A DNA stretch of 6,246 nt from assembly GCA_031284195.1 (NCBI GenBank), contig JAITAI010000068.1, positions 1 through 6,246 on the forward strand, given 5' to 3'. The translations under genes were made by a program, and so were the position numbers. Positions 1 through 6,246 of the stretch are shown piece by piece (position 1 is the first letter of the stretch; each line of letters starts with the position of its first letter). Origin of the DNA: Treponema sp. Its GTDB lineage: Bacteria; Spirochaetota; Spirochaetia; Treponematales; Breznakiellaceae. Under the pieces are notes generated by a model. The model was not told where the DNA came from. It was given only the letters and a program-made list of their open reading frames with translations, and did not search any database.

Positions 1-6
1 CCCTAG

Positions 7-24
7 GGAAGCACTGATTAATTA
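7..24. repeat. Left terminal inverted repeat of the IS5-like relic
   Basis: GGAAGCACTGATTAATTA directly follows CTAG (3-6). The position suits an IS end: it lies beyond the 3' end of the transposase frame, whose stop is at 161-163. A similar sequence, AGAAACACCGATTAA at 1305-1319, matches 12 of 15 bases in the same orientation, and all three differences are transitions. A weaker inverted match lies at 1328-1341. The assignment rests on the CTAG neighbour and on general resemblance to IS5 ends, not on a database match. Confidence 0.45.
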
Positions 25-40
25 CCGGGAAACGATTTTG

Positions 41-97
41 AGGGTGTTTTAGCGGACAAAAAAGAGAAAGTCTCATGATAGGCCGTTTTTACACCCT
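41..97 (-). terminator. Terminator-like hairpin downstream of the transposase relic
   Basis: Imperfect inverted repeat arms at 41-55 and 83-97 match at 11 of 15 positions. Inside the loop, read on the minus strand, a small GAGA-CTT-TCTC hairpin (74-64) runs straight into a six-T tract. It lies just past the transposase stop on the same strand, where a transcript end would be expected. The inner stem is only four base pairs, so the call is weak. The structure could also be part of the IS end. Confidence 0.25.
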
Positions 98-160
98 TTA
101 ATAGGACTTTTGACCCTCCGATCTATCCTTTTCCCCCTTCCCAGAAAAAAAGACGGACCC

Positions 161-960
161 CTACCAGGCTTCCCTCACCCGTTTTACCGGCCTCATCATC
201 CACGCCCATTTCAACAGATTCGCGCTCGCAAACACCTTATACAACCGCCCACTGTTCTTCAGAATTCCCTGGTAGACCGCTTTCCGGTATCCGAATAGCC
301 GCTTCACTCTCTAAAAGATATGTTCTCCTTTGCTCCTCACTTTCGACTTCATATACTCTATTTCCCGTTCCCCTTCCCCTTCAGGCTGCCCTAGGTATTC
401 AAGATGCTTCATCGGCTCCTTATACAATGCCGCCTCTCGTTTCCTATCCACACCCTTCCCTTTGTTCATCCGCCATTCCACCTTCGATACATGCTTGTAT
501 TCTTTTATCTCTTCTCTCTTTTCTATCCCCGTATATCCGACATCGGCGTTCACAAACCCGTCATCTTCCCTTATCCCTTTACCCGCCTCCGCTCTGTCGT
601 TTACTTTCGTCGCAGTCGTTCTTACGCTGTGCACCATCCCCCTATATGCGCCTTCATCCCGAAATGCCATTCGTTCCCTTTCTTGCACTGATGCATCTCA
701 GAGTCCCGACTCTTTGCCCGGTTCTTCGTTGATGCCGGCGCCTCTATGATCGTCGCGTCTACTATGCTCCCTCCACGCAGTATCCTCCCCTTTTCTTCCA
801 ACACGGTGTTTATCGTTTCAAATAGTTTTTTCGGTAACACCTGCTTCTCAAGCATATGCCGGAAGTTAAGTCGAAGGGTGAAATTTTTGCTTGTTATTGA
901 CTGCCTATCCCAAGATAAAGCAGGAAACGTATAGAAACCTTTGAGATGGTAGAGGTCCTT
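161..960 (-). pseudogene. Broken IS5-family transposase
   Basis: The reading frame encodes a DDE transposase that would cut and insert its own IS element. The best preserved part starts near 882 (LNFRHMLEKQ), then GGSIVDATIIEAPASTKN at about 780-727 with the first catalytic Asp, then KGNEWHFGMKAHIG. At 638-642, a run of five G on the coding strand, the frame shifts by one and continues as GMVHSV. The usual VDxxSG-like segment between the two is missing, so a short deletion is likely. The second frame carries NADVGYTGIEKR (second Asp) and KGEHIF (Glu). A TAG at 311-313 then interrupts it, and it runs on as RVKRLFGYRKAVYQGILKN to the natural-looking stop at 161-163. Upstream of the Met codon at 855 the frame stays open to a TAA at 1006-1008. 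The residues there (FYTF, then DRQSI) look like a shrunken N-terminal domain. Family and pseudogene status are confident; the 5' limit is not. Confidence 0.85.
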
Positions 961-1024
961 ACTCTTTTCTTGGGAAGAGAGGTAAGATCCCGTAAAAAGT
1001 GAGGCTTATTCTCCGGAACGGAAT

Positions 1025-1091
1025 GACCGGTTAGCTGTATCGGGCTGAAGCGCCTCTGGTCGAGGACTTGTTCCTGGGGAACGAACCGGTC
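1025..1091. other. Nested inverted repeat with cloverleaf-like potential
   Basis: A perfect 8-bp closing stem, GACCGGTT (1025-1032) with AACCGGTC (1084-1091), encloses three further hairpins. The first is AGCT/GGCT at 1033-1046, including one G-U pair. The second is CCTC/GAGG at 1053-1065 with a five-base loop. The third is GTTCC/GGAAC at 1070-1082 with a three-base loop. On the plus strand the structure is followed by TTTT. It is not a tRNA: the third loop has three bases and no T-loop signature, and the arm sizes are wrong. It could be a structured RNA, a folded DNA end of a mobile element, or chance pairing. Confidence 0.35.
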
Positions 1092-1327
1092 TTTTGAGGG
1101 ACGCGGCTAATTGTGTACTTCTATAGATGACCGAGAAGCCCTCCACAACCTCCCGGAAGTTTTCCATGGCTTTATCCTAGAAATAAAGACTAGAGAGGAG
1201 GTACGGTGGTCCTCGCCTTTTCTTAGTACACCCTAGACCCTAAAAGCCCGGCCCATTTCCCACAAGCGAAGGAACTGCCGGCTTTGTCCGGCTAAAGATA
1301 CATAAGAAACACCGATTAACCTAAGCC

Positions 1328-1341
1328 TAATCAAGAGTTCC
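1328..1341. repeat. Candidate right terminal repeat of the IS5-like relic
   Basis: Reverse-complemented, this stretch reads GGAACTCTTGATTA and matches the left end (7-20) at 10 of 14 positions, with both the outer GGAA and the inner TGATTA kept. It sits about 160 bp upstream of an in-frame ATG at 1167 on the minus strand. The match is short, and no CTAG follows it. Confidence 0.25.
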
Positions 1342-1442
1342 TGAGATTTCTAAAGGAGAAAAGGGGCGTTAGACCACTTTCTCTAAGAGTCATGAGTATC
1401 GGACCCTAGGTCCCCATGAATCAAAGGATGCCCATAACCCAG

Positions 1443-1470
1443 TTATACAAAATATAGAACGCTATATAAT
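1443..1470 (+). promoter_or_regulatory. Possible promoter for the SDR-like gene
   Basis: A perfect TATAAT at 1465-1470 lies in an AT-rich patch about 65 bp before the start of the plus-strand gene. The -35 side is poor: TTATAC at 1443-1448, spaced 16 bp, matches TTGACA at only two positions. Placement and orientation fit, but AT-rich intergenic DNA often contains TATAAT by chance. Confidence 0.35.
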
Positions 1471-1506
1471 ATAACGAAGTCTTATAGGTCCCTAGGTCAT
1501 TGCGTG

Positions 1507-1512
1507 AAGGGG
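1507..1512 (+). promoter_or_regulatory. Ribosome-binding site upstream of a seven-codon open frame
   Basis: AAGGGG lies five bases before the ATG at 1518-1520, which is good spacing. It is 22 bases from the ATG at 1535, too far to serve that start directly. This makes initiation at 1518 likelier than at 1535 and raises the possibility of coupled translation. Confidence 0.4.
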
Positions 1513-1517
1513 CTGAG

Positions 1518-1538
1518 ATGTATACACTTGAGATATGA
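1518..1538 (+). CDS. Possible leader peptide overlapping the next start (MYTLEI)
   Basis: Six codons and a TGA stop follow the AAGGGG site. The stop overlaps the next gene's start as ATGA at 1535-1538, a typical arrangement for translational coupling. The peptide has no run of one amino acid, so it does not look like an attenuator. The alternative is that this is the true N-terminus of the downstream gene, separated from it by a small indel. Either reading is possible, and the evidence is only spacing and overlap. Confidence 0.2.
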   Translation: MYTLEI

Positions 1539-2215
1539 CCAGGGGTATCTTACTAGCAGGAAATGAATCATCTTTATCCGCTGCAGTGGCAGTGGAAGCA
1601 GCTAAGCGGGTTGAATATTTTGCCGCAGCGTTTATTCCTAATCGTCTGGCGGATCCCGTAGAGGCTAAGACCCTTCCTGCAGCAGAATCCCTGATTCCAC
1701 TCCATTGGAACCCAGGAAGTCCGGTTTCGGCCCGTACCCTGATCTTGGCCGCTGAAAATCGGCTGGAACATATCAATGAGGCGCTTCTGATATGTGTACC
1801 CCCATCAGTACGGAAACATCCGGGAGAGTTGGTGGCCCCTGAAATTGAAATAATGGTAAACGATCATATCAAGGGCTGGTTTTTTTTGGTAAAGGAATTA
1901 ACCGCTCTCTTTAGGGTAAAAAAAACAGGAACCTTGGCCCTGGTACTGTCTGAGCTTGATCCAGGAGGAGGAAAAGACGAAGCCCCGGATCTTATGGGGA
2001 TTTCTGCGGTGGAGTCCTTTCGGGCCTTTACTCAGGGCTTACTGAATTCATCCCTCGAAGAACCCTTTCGAATCCTGGGTTTTTCCGCCTCTGAATCCAG
2101 TAATACGGTGGAATTTGCCGCTTTTATCTTTAAATTCCTGGAAGAAGGAGGGAAACGGAATAACGGCAAGTGGCTCAGATTTGGTAAAGGCCGGGGGCTC
2201 TTCAGCAGATACTAG
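1535..2215 (+). CDS. SDR-fold-like protein of unknown function, catalytic motif missing
   Basis: This 226-residue protein has no signal peptide and no membrane segment, so it is probably cytoplasmic. Its layout follows a short-chain dehydrogenase. A first strand and helix, GILLAGNESSLS (residues 4-15), sits where the TGxxxGIG nucleotide loop belongs. A hydrophobic strand, EALLICVPPS (82-91), is in the place of the NAG region. VNDHIKGWFFLVKEL (108-122) and TGTLALVLSEL (131-141) resemble the central helix and strand. A helix, AVESFRAFTQGLL (158-170), is in the active-site position, and the C-terminus GKWLRFGKGRGLF (211-223) resembles the SDR tail. The glycine motif and YxxxK are absent: the region reads GISAVESF. 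Activity as a dehydrogenase is therefore doubtful. The ATG at 1535 is used because TGA at 1529-1531 closes the frame upstream, but it has no good ribosome-binding site of its own. Eight-base T and A runs lie at 1880-1887 and 1918-1925. The fold is inferred from pattern only; no function is assigned. Confidence 0.75.
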   Translation: MTRGILLAGNESSLSAAVAVEAAKRVEYFAAAFIPNRLADPVEAKTLPAAESLIPLHWNPGSPVSARTLILAAENRLEHINEALLICVPPSVRKHPGELVAPEIEIMVNDHIKGWFFLVKELTALFRVKKTGTLALVLSELDPGGGKDEAPDLMGISAVESFRAFTQGLLNSSLEEPFRILGFSASESSNTVEFAAFIFKFLEEGGKRNNGKWLRFGKGRGLFSRY

Positions 2216-2232
2216 GACTTAGGGGAGCAGCT

Positions 2233-5200
2233 TCAGGTAAAATACCCCACCCCTGCCTCGAAAATACGTTGGTATTTGTTTCCAGGAATGTTGCGATGAA
2301 TGTATGCCCCAGAACGCTCGGAGTGGCCCATTTTTCCCAGGATCCGGCCGTCAGGGCTGGTGAGTCCTTCGATGCCAAAATCAGAGCCATTGGGATTATC
2401 CGGTTCCGCACCGGTGGGCATCCCTGCAGCATTCACATAACAGAATGGAACCTGCCCTGCCTCGAATAGGGCCTCTCCCTGGTCTTTGCGGATGACTAGG
2501 CGTCCTTCTCCGTGACTCACCGGGATCACATGGATGCTCCCTGCCGCTTCTTGGGAAAGCCAGGGAGAACGGTTAGACATCACCATAGTACGGACCATCC
2601 GGGAAACATGGCGGCCGATCCGGTTGAAGGTCAGGGCCGGCATGGTTGCATCTGCCTCACGGTACATACCGTAGGGTACCAGTCCTAGTTTGATCAGGGC
2701 CTGGAAGCCGTTACAGATCCCCAGTATGAGGCCGTCCCGTACTTCCAGGAGCTGGGTTACCGCTTCCATGATGGGAGGAGCCCGGAACACATTGGCGATA
2801 AATTTCCCGGATCCTTCCGGTTCATCTCCGGCGCTGAATCCTCCTGAAAGCGCGAGGATCTGGGCTTTTCCAATGGCTATAGCCAATTCCATGATGGATT
2901 CTTGAATACAAGCCTGATTTTGGTTTCTGAATATGACCAATTGGGTATCCCCGCCGACCCTACGAAAGGCCCGTTCCATATCCCATTCACAGTTGGTCCC
3001 TGGAAATACCGGCAGCACCACCAGCGGTCCTTTGCAGTTTGTTATAGAACCAATAGTAATCCTTGCATGGCCAGGGGGGATCCCGGTTTTTCTCACCTCC
3101 ATAGGTTCAAAGGCAAAGGTTTCCTTGAGGGTATTCTCCTGCTCCGCTACGGTCCTTCCCTGAGAAGTCTGGGGATACACCGCGTTAAGAGGGTATTCAT
3201 AAGCCTTACGGAGAACCTGGAGGGAAAGCTCCCCGGATCCGTGGTTCAACCGGATCCGGAAAAACGGTTCCGGGATTACCTTCGCCCCCATCATCCCTGC
3301 ACCGGTTCCTGCAAGTGCCTGGACCAGCTCATCCTTGGAACCGGCGGTTCTGTCTAGTTCTACCAACACCGAACCCTGGTAGTTTGGATGGTCAACTAAG
3401 GAGAAGATTTCCGCTTCCGCTTCTAGACCCACAGTATTGCCAAAAGCCATTACCGCCAAAGTTGCGGCCATCCCCCCAGGGCCGATCGGGTATGCAGCCT
3501 TGACCAGTCCGGCACGATGCAGCCTCATGAGGGTTTCCATATTTGCCTTAAAGGTGTCCCATTCATCCTTCTTCGGATCCTGATACAGTAGGAGAATGGG
3601 GTTCCCAGGTTCTCCACTTAAAGCGCCGGAACAGACCGAAGTTGCCGGGGCAGTGCCCACGGCAAAGGCCACCAAGGTTGGGGGAACGGTAATATGAATC
3701 CCCCGGGCCTCATCCTGATAGGTTCCCGACATAGAATCCTTACCTCCAATGGCGGGGACCTTCAAGACGAGCTGGGCTTCCAAAGCACCTAAGAGGGCAG
3801 CAGCAGGTTTTCCCCAGGATTCAGCGGTTTCAGGGCGTTCAAAGTATTCCTGTAAGGAAAGCCTACTGGTCCAAGGATCACCGCCAAGACAGGCGATTTT
3901 GGCTAGGGCTTCCCGGATAGCGCCCTTTGCTCCGGTATAAGGATTGTGACTGCTCAGATCCGGGTTGTACCCGAAACTCATGAGGCTTGCGGTACAGCTC
4001 TGCTTGTCTAAAGCAGGAAGTAGGCTTGCCATCCCGCATTCAGGGGTCCCCTGTTCTTTACCGCCCCAGGGGAAGAGTACTGAGGCCGCACCAATAGAAC
4101 CGTCGAACCGTTCTTGCAGTCCCCGCCTGCTGCATGAGCGGAGGGAACCTAGTTCTTGTTTCAGCAGTTCCAATACACACGCTGCCGAAAGGGGAAGCTC
4201 CTTTTCCGTTCTGTCTGAGGGGACTGGATTCTCCAGGGATAGACCGGGAAGGAGCACATGGGCAGATCGTACCGCACCGCCGGAGTTGAGGAATGTCCGT
4301 GACAGGTCTACTATGGTTTTACCCTGCCAGCGCATACAAAGCCGTGGACCGGCCACTCCCTCGGGCACTGAGGCGGCATCCTGGTCACCTGCAAGAACTT
4401 TAGCGATGACACAGGCATCAAGGTTTTCAGCGCGGGCATACTGGATAAAGGGTGCCACATCATCTGGAGCAAGCACCACTGCCATCCGTTCCTGAGATTC
4501 GGAAATAGCTAGTTCTATACCATCCAAACCGGTATATTTCGTGGGGATCTGATCCAAATCTATAGTAAGTCCTGGCGCTAATTCTCCCACTGCCACCGAA
4601 ACTCCCCCAGCTCCAAAGTCATTGCACCTTTTGATAAGACGGGTTACCTGAGGGTTACGGAATAGGCGCTGGAGCTTCCGTTCTTCCAGGGCATTTCCTT
4701 TCTGCACTTCCGCACCGGAACTGGCCACGGATTCACCGGTGTGGGCCTTAGACGAACCGGTGGCTCCTCCGATACCGTCCCTGCCGGTTTTACCCCCTAG
4801 GAGGATCACCAGATCTCCCTTTTTCGGTTCCTCCTGTCTCACCCAGGCTGCCGGTACTGCTCCAATCACAGCCCCAAGTTCCATCCGTTTAGCGAGAAAC
4901 CCAGGATGGTACCACTCTGCTACCTGTCCAGTGGCCAGCCCTATCTGATTACCATAGGAAGCGTACCCCTCTGCAGATTCCCGGGCGATCTTGATCTGGG
5001 GTAGCTTCCCCGGCAGCGTTTCGGATAACTGGACCCGGGGATCCCCGCCTCCGGTGATGCGCATGGCCTGATGCACATAGGCCCTCCCAGAAAGGGGGTC
5101 CCGGATGGCCCCTCCTAAACAGGTAGCGGCTCCCCCGAAGGGTTCAATTTCCGTGGGGTGGTTATGGGTCTCATTTTTAAACAGGAGGAGCCACGGCTCT

Positions 5201-6195
5201 AGGACGTTTTTATCTCCATCCTTACATTCAGCCCAAACCTTGATGGTACACGCATTGATTTCCTTGGATTCATCCATATCCTCAAGGAGCCCTTGTTTCT
5301 TGAGCACCTTGGCCCCAATGGTAGCTATATCCATCAGGGTCTTTTTAGGTTGTTCCTCTTGATCATCGTACACATACTTCCGGGCAGCTTCGTATAGAGC
5401 CAGCGCCTGTTTGAGGGCTGGATCCGGGATATTTCCTTCTTGCTCAGGGCTGTTTTCATCGGCTCTGAGCATATCTAACTCCGTGGTAAAGGTGGTATGC
5501 CGACAATGATCGGACCAGTACGTATCCAACAGGCGCAGTTCCGCCAGGTTCGGGTCACGGGATTCAGATATAAAATAAGATTGGCAGCACCGGAGATCTT
5601 CTTCAGACATGGCTAAAGCGTAACGCTTTCTCAGCTCAGCAAGCGCTGCGGTATAGGAAAATCCAGTCAGTACTGGAATATCCCGGACTTCTGGTTTCGC
5701 TTCCTTGAGGACGGCATAGGGCGAAGCCTCCCGGGAATCCACCGGATTGATCAGGTACTGTTTCACCTCTTCCAGGGCTGCATCCGATAGGGGGACCGGG
5801 GACTGTAAAATATAAAACCGGGCGGTCCTTACCCGCGGTTTAACCCCGGTTATCAGCTCAATACATTGTTCTGCTGCATCAGCTCGTTGATCGTATTGAC
5901 CCGGCAGATACTCGATCCCAAAATACCGGTCATTCCGCGGGATCAAAGGGCTGTAAAACACCCTATCGCATTGGGGTTCGGAAAGCACCAAAGCCACCGC
6001 GTGTTTAAACTGAGCTTCGGTGAGACCAGCCACATCGTAGCGATGCAGGAGCCGGATCCCTCGTAAGGAGGCAAGCTCCGGGTAGCGGCTCCCCAAGAAC
6101 TTGGCGAGCTCTTGTTGTAAGCGCCCAGCTTCAAGGGTAAATCCTTCTCTCTTTTCCACATATACCCGTCTGATAGTCTCCTGTATTGCTGTCAT
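2233..6195 (-). CDS. purL: Phosphoribosylformylglycinamidine synthase, single-chain with glutaminase domain
   Basis: PurL converts FGAR, ATP and glutamine to FGAM, step four of de novo purine synthesis, in the cytoplasm. Numbering here is from the ATG at 6195 (1320 residues). A PurS-like domain comes first (about 1-120, with EYLPGQYDQRAD at 95-106). A linker follows with YWSDHCRHTTF (226-236), which contains the likely catalytic His230. The first AIRS-like ATP domain has ETHNHPTEIEPFGGA (342-356), GGKTGRDGIGGATGSS (467-482) and NDFGAGGVSVAVGEL (525-539). The second AIRS-like half has SFGYNPDLSSHNPYTGAKG (740-758) and IGGKDSMSG (816-824). The C-terminal glutaminase (from about 1056) has GTNCEWD, the nucleophile Cys1161 in GICNGFQ, and the His1291/Glu1293 pair in GHSER. 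Length is close to E. coli PurL (1295) and longer than the clostridial and streptococcal form (about 1240). The motif GGFSAGDEPEGSGKFIA is of the latter type. All expected catalytic residues are present and the frame is intact. No other pur gene is adjacent in this window; the downstream neighbour is convergent. Confidence 0.97.
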   Translation of the reverse strand: MTAIQETIRRVYVEKREGFTLEAGRLQQELAKFLGSRYPELASLRGIRLLHRYDVAGLTEAQFKHAVALVLSEPQCDRVFYSPLIPRNDRYFGIEYLPGQYDQRADAAEQCIELITGVKPRVRTARFYILQSPVPLSDAALEEVKQYLINPVDSREASPYAVLKEAKPEVRDIPVLTGFSYTAALAELRKRYALAMSEEDLRCCQSYFISESRDPNLAELRLLDTYWSDHCRHTTFTTELDMLRADENSPEQEGNIPDPALKQALALYEAARKYVYDDQEEQPKKTLMDIATIGAKVLKKQGLLEDMDESKEINACTIKVWAECKDGDKNVLEPWLLLFKNETHNHPTEIEPFGGAATCLGGAIRDPLSGRAYVHQAMRITGGGDPRVQLSETLPGKLPQIKIARESAEGYASYGNQIGLATGQVAEWYHPGFLAKRMELGAVIGAVPAAWVRQEEPKKGDLVILLGGKTGRDGIGGATGSSKAHTGESVASSGAEVQKGNALEERKLQRLFRNPQVTRLIKRCNDFGAGGVSVAVGELAPGLTIDLDQIPTKYTGLDGIELAISESQERMAVVLAPDDVAPFIQYARAENLDACVIAKVLAGDQDAASVPEGVAGPRLCMRWQGKTIVDLSRTFLNSGGAVRSAHVLLPGLSLENPVPSDRTEKELPLSAACVLELLKQELGSLRSCSRRGLQERFDGSIGAASVLFPWGGKEQGTPECGMASLLPALDKQSCTASLMSFGYNPDLSSHNPYTGAKGAIREALAKIACLGGDPWTSRLSLQEYFERPETAESWGKPAAALLGALEAQLVLKVPAIGGKDSMSGTYQDEARGIHITVPPTLVAFAVGTAPATSVCSGALSGEPGNPILLLYQDPKKDEWDTFKANMETLMRLHRAGLVKAAYPIGPGGMAATLAVMAFGNTVGLEAEAEIFSLVDHPNYQGSVLVELDRTAGSKDELVQALAGTGAGMMGAKVIPEPFFRIRLNHGSGELSLQVLRKAYEYPLNAVYPQTSQGRTVAEQENTLKETFAFEPMEVRKTGIPPGHARITIGSITNCKGPLVVLPVFPGTNCEWDMERAFRRVGGDTQLVIFRNQNQACIQESIMELAIAIGKAQILALSGGFSAGDEPEGSGKFIANVFRAPPIMEAVTQLLEVRDGLILGICNGFQALIKLGLVPYGMYREADATMPALTFNRIGRHVSRMVRTMVMSNRSPWLSQEAAGSIHVIPVSHGEGRLVIRKDQGEALFEAGQVPFCYVNAAGMPTGAEPDNPNGSDFGIEGLTSPDGRILGKMGHSERSGAYIHRNIPGNKYQRIFEAGVGYFT

Positions 6196-6199
6196 AGTA

Positions 6200-6204
6200 C
6201 TCCT
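6200..6204 (-). promoter_or_regulatory. Ribosome-binding site that sets the purL start
   Basis: Read on the minus strand, TGAGGAGTACTATG places AGGAG (6204-6200) four bases, or GAGG six bases, before the ATG at 6195. The upstream ATG at 6207 overlaps this site and has no purine-rich sequence in front of it. The protein should therefore begin MTAIQETIRR, not MRSTM. The remaining 39 bases to the window edge (6208-6246) show no clear promoter, PUR box or riboswitch; a purine riboswitch would need more sequence than is present. Confidence 0.75.
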
Positions 6205-6246
6205 CATGATATTACGATAAGAGTTCGATGCATAAACGCCTTTGAG

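Larger units (their letters stand above)
7..1341 (-). mobile_element. Decayed IS5-family insertion sequence (possible full extent)
   Basis: This interval contains the transposase relic described separately. Its left border is suggested by CTAG at 3-6, which fits the YTAR target duplicated by IS5-group elements, followed at 7-24 by GGAAGCACTGATTAATTA, which resembles IS5-type terminal repeats. The proposed right border is a partial inverted match at 1328-1341, where 10 of 14 bases agree with the left end once reverse-complemented (GGAA and TGATTA are shared). The resulting 1335 bp is normal for this group. The flank after 1341 is TGAG rather than CTAG, so no target duplication is preserved. 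The left edge and the transposase are reasonably supported; the right edge is tentative. Confidence 0.45.
961..1517. other. Gene-poor stretch, probably IS relic plus upstream region
   Basis: I see no convincing gene here. In phase with the transposase, a minus-strand frame starts with ATG at 1167 and ends at TAA 1006-1008 (53 codons, beginning MENFREVVEG). It could be the degenerate transposase N-terminus: from 1167 to 161 is about 335 codons, the usual size for an IS5 transposase. I cannot match its residues to that domain, however. Small inverted repeats occur at 1170-1188 (CTTTAT/ATAAAG), 1195-1214 (GAGGA/TCCTC) and 1277-1292 (GCCGG/CCGGC). Two CCCTAGGTC copies lie at 1404-1412 and 1490-1498. 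The part after 1341 leads into the plus-strand gene. Confidence 0.5.

Noticed and set aside
330..749. Plus-strand open frames of up to 139 codons, rich in Ser, Pro and Phe
   Set aside because: They lie antisense to the transposase relic. Its purine-rich coding strand leaves few stops on the other strand. The minus-strand translation has clear family motifs and these have none.
1025..1091. tRNA gene
   Set aside because: The closing stem would suit one, but the third loop has three bases, there is no TTCRA loop and the arm spacing is wrong.
1025..1091. Integron attC site
   Set aside because: GTTAGCT at 1031-1037 slightly resembles the core site, but it is at the wrong end of the structure, no matching RYYYAAC partner is in place, and no integrase or cassette array is present.
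1004..1167. Separate small minus-strand gene starting MENFREVVEG
   Set aside because: It is in phase with the transposase relic, has only a weak ribosome-binding site and no recognisable motif. It is treated as possible transposase N-terminal debris.
3965..4495. A 176-codon plus-strand open frame inside purL
   Set aside because: It is antisense to a well-conserved enzyme, low-complexity (Ser, Arg, Pro) and shows no motif or ribosome-binding site.
6195..6207. purL start at the ATG at 6207
   Set aside because: The ribosome-binding site AGGAG lies within these first codons and is spaced for the ATG at 6195.

Overview
The window holds two intact genes that converge tail to tail, plus about 1.5 kb of decayed mobile-element DNA. 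The dominant feature is a complete single-chain phosphoribosylformylglycinamidine synthase (purL, minus strand, about 1320 residues). It is of the long type with a C-terminal glutaminase domain, closest in sequence style to the form found in clostridia, streptococci and some spirochaetes. A medium-GC genome, this PurL type and the IS5-type relic would suit a host-associated anaerobe such as a treponeme. That assignment is inference from general resemblance; nothing in the window proves it.

Layout, left to right. Positions 1-1341: remnant of an IS5-family insertion sequence on the minus strand. A CTAG target-like tetranucleotide at 3-6 is followed by a terminal-repeat-like sequence at 7-24. 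The transposase reading frame (161 to about 960) is broken by at least one frameshift and one in-frame stop, although its DDE catalytic residues are still readable. A weak candidate for the other IS end lies at 1328-1341. Between about 961 and 1517 I see no convincing gene. It contains a notable nested inverted repeat at 1025-1091 and an AT-rich promoter-like patch at 1443-1470.

Positions 1535-2215: a plus-strand gene for a 226-residue protein of no recognised function. Its layout resembles a short-chain dehydrogenase (SDR) fold that has lost the catalytic Tyr-x-x-x-Lys. Its start overlaps the stop of a seven-codon open frame (ATGA) that has the better ribosome-binding site.

Positions 2233-6195: purL on the minus strand, ending 17 bp from the end of the SDR-like gene. 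The ribosome-binding site AGGAG supports a start at 6195, 12 bp inside the longest open frame. No other purine gene is visible. PurL makes FGAM in step four of de novo purine synthesis. I see no functional link between it and the SDR-like gene, since they are transcribed towards each other.

I found no CRISPR array, tRNA, rRNA or multi-gene defence or biosynthetic system. The most unusual signals are the nested hairpin structure at 1025-1091, the unusual start of the SDR-like gene with its lost catalytic motif, and the cluster of CCTAGG sites in the relic region.
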